Source: an uncultured Brevundimonas sp. (lineage in GTDB: Bacteria; Pseudomonadota; Alphaproteobacteria; Caulobacterales; Caulobacteraceae). Taken from it: 8,731 nucleotides of DNA. The translations under genes and the position numbers were made by a program. Shown here one piece after another: positions 6,369 through 8,731 of this stretch. Each line of letters begins with the position of its first letter. Within the stretch, counting starts at the first letter, position 1. The stretch is taken from NCBI GenBank assembly GCA_946481405.1, contig CAMLNY010000024.1:1-8731 (forward strand). Reading direction: 5' to 3'. The notes beneath the pieces were generated by a model. It was not told where the DNA came from. It saw only the letters and a list, made by a program, of their open reading frames with translations, and searched no databases.

Positions 6369-6545
6369 ATGGACGATCTCGGCGAAGTCATCGTCGAGGC
6401 GATCCGCAACGGGACCTATCTGAAGGTCACCGCCGTCCATGTCGCGACAGGAACCGAGGCGACCGCGGTCGGGCCCGCCCATGAGCCCAAGGCCGTCGAG
6501 CGACTGGCGATCGCCAAGCTGAGACGGATCCTGGGCGGCTCCTGA
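6369..6545 (+). CDS. Small DUF6898-like protein, 58 residues
   Basis: This is a short cytoplasmic protein with no signal or membrane segment. The pattern GTYLKVTAVHVATGTEATAVGP followed by a C-terminal helix (VERLAIAKLRRIL) resembles the small alphaproteobacterial family I know as DUF6898 (KVTAxDxxTxTEVxxVGP, then a Leu-rich KLxxxL end). Such genes are sometimes mislabelled as serine hydroxymethyltransferase because they sit near glyA. ATG 6369 follows the hemA TGA (6364-6366) by 2 bases. A GTG at 6363 overlaps that stop and would add two residues. Either way, it is probably translationally coupled to hemA. Function is unknown. The family call is from memory of the pattern, not a search. Confidence 0.65.
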   Translation: MDDLGEVIVEAIRNGTYLKVTAVHVATGTEATAVGPAHEPKAVERLAIAKLRRILGGS

Positions 6546-6610
6546 CGGCTGTTGCCACATCCTGACATTCGGGTGCGTTAGTCTGGGCATCTGGAAGGAA
6601 GGAACGCGCG

Positions 6611-7108
6611 ATGACCCTGACTGCCGTCTGCCACTGTGGTGGGACCCGTATCGAGATGGACGAGGCGCCCACCTCGGCAAAGACCTGCAACTGCAGCTAC
6701 TGCCAGCGCGTCGGCGCGGTCTGGGCCTACTTCAAGCCGGAGGAAATCCGCGTCACCGCGAGCGACGATCGCGTCTATTCGCCCAGCGGCCTGAACGATC
6801 ACCATTTCTGCGGCAAGTGCGGCGGCAATACGCACGGCTTCTCGCCGGACTGGGGCTCCGTCTACGACCCCAACGGGCAACTCAAGCCAGGCATGAAAAA
6901 GGGCGTGCCCGAGGCGCGCATCGCGGCGGTCAATCTGAACATGATCGACGATTTCGACCTGAAGACGCTGGAGCACCGCCTGCGCGAGCTGGCGTTCCTG
7001 AACTCGAGGCGATGGACGGGCGCAACAACTGGTGACCCACGGCAAAGGTTCACGGGGCGAGCCCGTCTGGCGACACAAGATGTTGTGGTGAACGGGCCTG
7101 CGGACTAG
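6611..7108 (+). CDS. GFA-family zinc protein, probable frameshift near the C-terminus
   Basis: This protein belongs to the GFA (glutathione-dependent formaldehyde-activating) family. Most members have no proven activity, so the formaldehyde label should not be taken literally. All seven family zinc cysteines are present: CHC (Cys7, Cys9), CNCSYC (Cys26, Cys28, Cys31), and FCGKC (Cys67, Cys70). The start has a strong AAGGAA at 6599-6604, 6 bases from ATG 6611. Homology is good through [17 protein letters not shown]. After that the frame reads on through an Arg-rich, unconserved tail to 7108. The -1 frame instead gives [17 protein letters not shown] at 7033-7035, and a DGRNxW ending is typical of the family. 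One missing base between about 6976 and 7000 (for example GCGGTT read as GCGTT near 6994) would explain this. The real gene therefore probably ends at 7035. Confidence 0.82.
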   Translation: MTLTAVCHCGGTRIEMDEAPTSAKTCNCSYCQRVGAVWAYFKPEEIRVTASDDRVYSPSGLNDHHFCGKCGGNTHGFSPDWGSVYDPNGQLKPGMKKGVPEARIAAVNLNMIDDFDLKTLEHRLRELAFLNSRRWTGATTGDPRQRFTGRARLATQDVVVNGPAD

Positions 7109-7111
7109 ATA
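7083..7111 (+). promoter_or_regulatory. Candidate glyA promoter
   Basis: TTGTGGT (7083-7089), 14 bases, then ACTAGATA (7104-7111) resembles the Caulobacter TTGACGS/GCTANAWC promoter; the -10 matches at C, T, A, A and T. A start near 7118 would give a short leader before the GTG at 7147. The element falls inside the extended GFA frame but outside the gene if GFA truly ends at 7035. Confidence 0.4.
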
Positions 7112-7146
7112 GGCGGCCTCTGATCCCCGCAGCCTTGGACGTGCCC

Positions 7147-8433
7147 GTGACCGCTCCCTTCATCCACGACGCCTATTTCTCCAAGGGTCTGGCCGAGGCC
7201 GATCCGGACGTCTTCAACGGCGTTCAGGGCGAACTGCGTCGCCAGCAGGAGCAGATCGAGCTGATCGCGTCCGAGAACATCGTCTCCAGGGCGGTGCTGG
7301 AGGCGCAGGGCACGGTGCTGACCAACAAATACGCCGAGGGCTATCCGGGGCGTCGCTATTACGGCGGCTGCGAGTACGTCGACGTGACCGAGGATCTGGC
7401 GCGCGAGCGGGCAAAACAGTTGTTCGGCGCGGCCTTCGCCAACGTCCAGCCGCACTCGGGGGCGCAGGCCAATCAGGCGGTCTTCTTCGCCCTGCTGCAG
7501 CCCGGCGACACCTTCCTGGGCATGGATCTGGCGGCGGGCGGGCACCTGACGCACGGCTCGCCGGCCAACCAGTCGGGCAAGTGGTTCCGGCCGGTGACCT
7601 ACAAGGTCCAGGAAGACACCCATCTGATCGACTACGACCACGTCGCCGAGATGGCCCAGAAGGAGAAGCCGAAGCTGATCGTGGCCGGGGCCTCGGCCTA
7701 TAGCCGCCACATCGACTTCGCCCGCTTCCGCGAGATCGCCGACAGCGTGGGCGCATACCTGATGGTGGACATGGCCCACTATGCGGGTCTGGTGGCCGGC
7801 GGAGTCTATCCGAACCCGGTGCCGCACGCCCATGTCGTGACGACGACGACGCACAAGACCCTGCGTGGTCCGCGCGGCGGCATGATCCTGTCCAACGACG
7901 TCGAACTGGGCAAGAAGATCAACTCGGCCGTCTTCCCGGGCCTGCAGGGCGGGCCGCTGGAGCATGTCATCGCCGCCAAGGCCGTGGCCTTCGGTGAGGC
8001 GCTGAAGCCCGAGTTCAGGCTCTATGCAAAGCAGGTCGTGGCCAATGCCCAGGCCTTGGCCGGCGTTCTGGTCGAGCGGGGTCTGGCCATCGTCTCGGGG
8101 GGCACCGACAGCCACCTGATGCTCGTCGATCTGCGTCCCAAGGGCGTGACCGGCAAGGCGACGGAGGCTCAGCTCGAGCACGCCCTGATGACCTGCAACA
8201 AGAACGGCGTGCCGTTCGACACCGCCCCGTTCACCGTGACCTCGGGCGTCCGTCTGGGCACGCCCGCCGGCACCACGCGCGGCTTCCGCGAGGACGAGTT
8301 CAGGCAGATCGGTCACTGGATCGCCGACGTCGTCTCCTCGATGAACGGCGGGGACGAGGCCGATCCGGCCGTCGTCGCCGAGGTCGCCGGACAGGTTCGC
8401 GCCCTGACCGCCCGCTTCCCGATCTACGGATAA
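7147..8433 (+). CDS. glyA: Serine hydroxymethyltransferase
   Basis: This PLP enzyme interconverts serine plus tetrahydrofolate with glycine plus 5,10-methylene-tetrahydrofolate, supplying glycine and one-carbon units in the cytoplasm. The 428-residue reading from GTG 7147 begins [20 protein letters not shown]. Family blocks are [12 protein letters not shown] (36-47), [15 protein letters not shown] (60-74), [24 protein letters not shown], and [13 protein letters not shown] with the PLP Lys at 237 (E. coli Lys229). The C-terminus has [20 protein letters not shown]. In-frame GTG 7141 and TTG 7135 are alternative starts; none has a strong Shine-Dalgarno sequence, and 7147 is preferred because it gives the usual family N-terminus. 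The nrdR gene follows after 9 bases, the common alphaproteobacterial order. Its product is relevant to hemA nearby, since glycine is an ALAS substrate. Confidence 0.95.
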   Translation: MTAPFIHDAYFSKGLAEADPDVFNGVQGELRRQQEQIELIASENIVSRAVLEAQGTVLTNKYAEGYPGRRYYGGCEYVDVTEDLARERAKQLFGAAFANVQPHSGAQANQAVFFALLQPGDTFLGMDLAAGGHLTHGSPANQSGKWFRPVTYKVQEDTHLIDYDHVAEMAQKEKPKLIVAGASAYSRHIDFARFREIADSVGAYLMVDMAHYAGLVAGGVYPNPVPHAHVVTTTTHKTLRGPRGGMILSNDVELGKKINSAVFPGLQGGPLEHVIAAKAVAFGEALKPEFRLYAKQVVANAQALAGVLVERGLAIVSGGTDSHLMLVDLRPKGVTGKATEAQLEHALMTCNKNGVPFDTAPFTVTSGVRLGTPAGTTRGFREDEFRQIGHWIADVVSSMNGGDEADPAVVAEVAGQVRALTARFPIYG

Positions 8434-8442
8434 GACACGACG

Positions 8443-8731
8443 ATGAAGTGCCCCTTCTGCGGCAACCCGGACAGCCAGGTGAAGGACAGCCGCCCGTCGG
8501 ACGACGGCGCGGCCATCCGTCGTCGCCGGTCCTGCCCGAACTGCAACGGGCGCTTCACGACGTTCGAGCGGGTGCAATTGCGCGAGCTGGTGATCCTGAA
8601 GCGGAACGGACGACGCACGCCCTTCGACCGCGAGAAGCTGGCCGGGAGGCTGCCGCCGCGGGCACCCCCATCCGGATCGGGACGCTGCTGTGCGCCATGC
8701 GGCAGGCCGACCGCTGGGAGGAGGTCGCCGA
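8443..8731 (+). CDS. nrdR: NrdR ribonucleotide reductase repressor, 5' part only
   Basis: NrdR is a zinc-ribbon, ATP-cone repressor of ribonucleotide reductase genes. The start [20 protein letters not shown] is diagnostic, with zinc cysteines 3, 6, 31 and 34 and the stretch [13 protein letters not shown], followed by [20 protein letters not shown], where the ATP-cone begins. Homology holds to FDREKLA (residue 67, base 8643). NrdR normally continues for about 85-90 more residues of ATP-cone, with a following RSI-type segment. Here the in-frame reading becomes a Gly/Pro/Arg-rich string unlike NrdR, and it stays open to the window edge. ATG 8443 lies 9 bases after the glyA stop with only a weak AAGA upstream, so the two genes are probably cotranscribed. 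The 5' identity is secure, but the gene as written is broken after 8643. Confidence 0.88.
   Translation, partial: MKCPFCGNPDSQVKDSRPSDDGAAIRRRRSCPNCNGRFTTFERVQLRELVILKRNGRRTPFDREKLAGRLPPRAPPSGSGRCCAPCGRPTAGRRSP
8644..8731 (+). other. Sequence replacing the rest of nrdR, origin unknown
   Basis: From 8644 to the end the bases no longer encode NrdR in any of the three forward frames. The most protein-like reading is the frame of 8646, which contains [20 protein letters not shown] and then EEVA, a plausible helical coding segment with no family I recognise. This could be the far side of a rearrangement or insertion, or a chimeric or low-quality contig end. The piece is too short to identify. Confidence 0.45.

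Noticed and set aside
7047..7095. Inverted repeats between the GFA-family gene and glyA (GTTCAC/GTGAAC and CACAA/TTGTG) as a riboswitch or terminator
   Set aside because: The arms are short and the loops do not form one consistent fold. There is no T run and no recognisable glycine-riboswitch core.
7105..8577. 490-codon minus-strand open frame opposite glyA and nrdR
   Set aside because: The sense strand encodes well-conserved GlyA and NrdR. The antisense product has low-complexity composition and no motif.
8644..8731. A simple frameshift in nrdR
   Set aside because: None of the three forward frames gives the expected ATP-cone sequence, so an indel alone cannot account for it.

Overview
The window is ordinary-looking chromosomal DNA from a high-GC alphaproteobacterium. 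The best fit is Caulobacterales, near Brevundimonas or Caulobacter. That assignment rests on gene content (a tryptophan-halogenase-family gene, a 5-aminolevulinate synthase of the alphaproteobacterial type, a glyA-nrdR pair), strong G/C bias at third positions, frequent GTG/TTG starts, and several upstream regions that resemble the Caulobacter housekeeping promoter (TTGACGS, 10-14 bases, GCTANAWC). No taxonomic search was possible.

Layout. 1-828: the 3' part of a FAD-dependent tryptophan-halogenase-family gene, carrying an apparent one-base insertion in a G run at 728-731. As written, this joins its frame to the next gene. 825-1922: 3-hydroxyisobutyryl-CoA hydrolase, overlapping the halogenase stop by GTGA. 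1989-2765 and 2823-3581: tandem paralogues of an exported methyltransferase-fold family, one a predicted lipoprotein and the other with an ordinary signal peptide. 3626-4528: 3-hydroxyisobutyrate dehydrogenase (mmsB), which acts directly after the hydrolase in valine breakdown. 4532-4942 (minus): a small exported OmpA-domain protein that converges on mmsB with a 3-base gap and a shared hairpin. 4943-5139: a regulatory intergenic region with a 19-bp imperfect palindrome and a promoter-like element. 5140-6366: hemA. 6369-6545: a 58-residue DUF6898-like protein. 6611-7108: a GFA-family zinc protein with a probable frameshift near its end. 7147-8433: glyA. 8443 to the end: the 5' part of nrdR, whose sequence stops resembling NrdR at about 8644.

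Functional themes. The left half carries two consecutive steps of valine catabolism (HIBCH, then HIBADH), separated by the two exported methyltransferase-like genes. The right half carries glycine/one-carbon and tetrapyrrole metabolism: GlyA makes glycine, and HemA condenses glycine with succinyl-CoA. NrdR, the ribonucleotide reductase repressor, follows glyA after 9 bases.

I see no CRISPR array, prophage, transposase, tRNA or rRNA. The best leads are the exported methyltransferase-like pair with an eroded SAM motif, the OmpA domain lacking its usual peptidoglycan-binding Asp, the palindrome upstream of hemA, and three reading-frame anomalies that may be assembly errors or real mutations. I found no convincing new multi-gene system.
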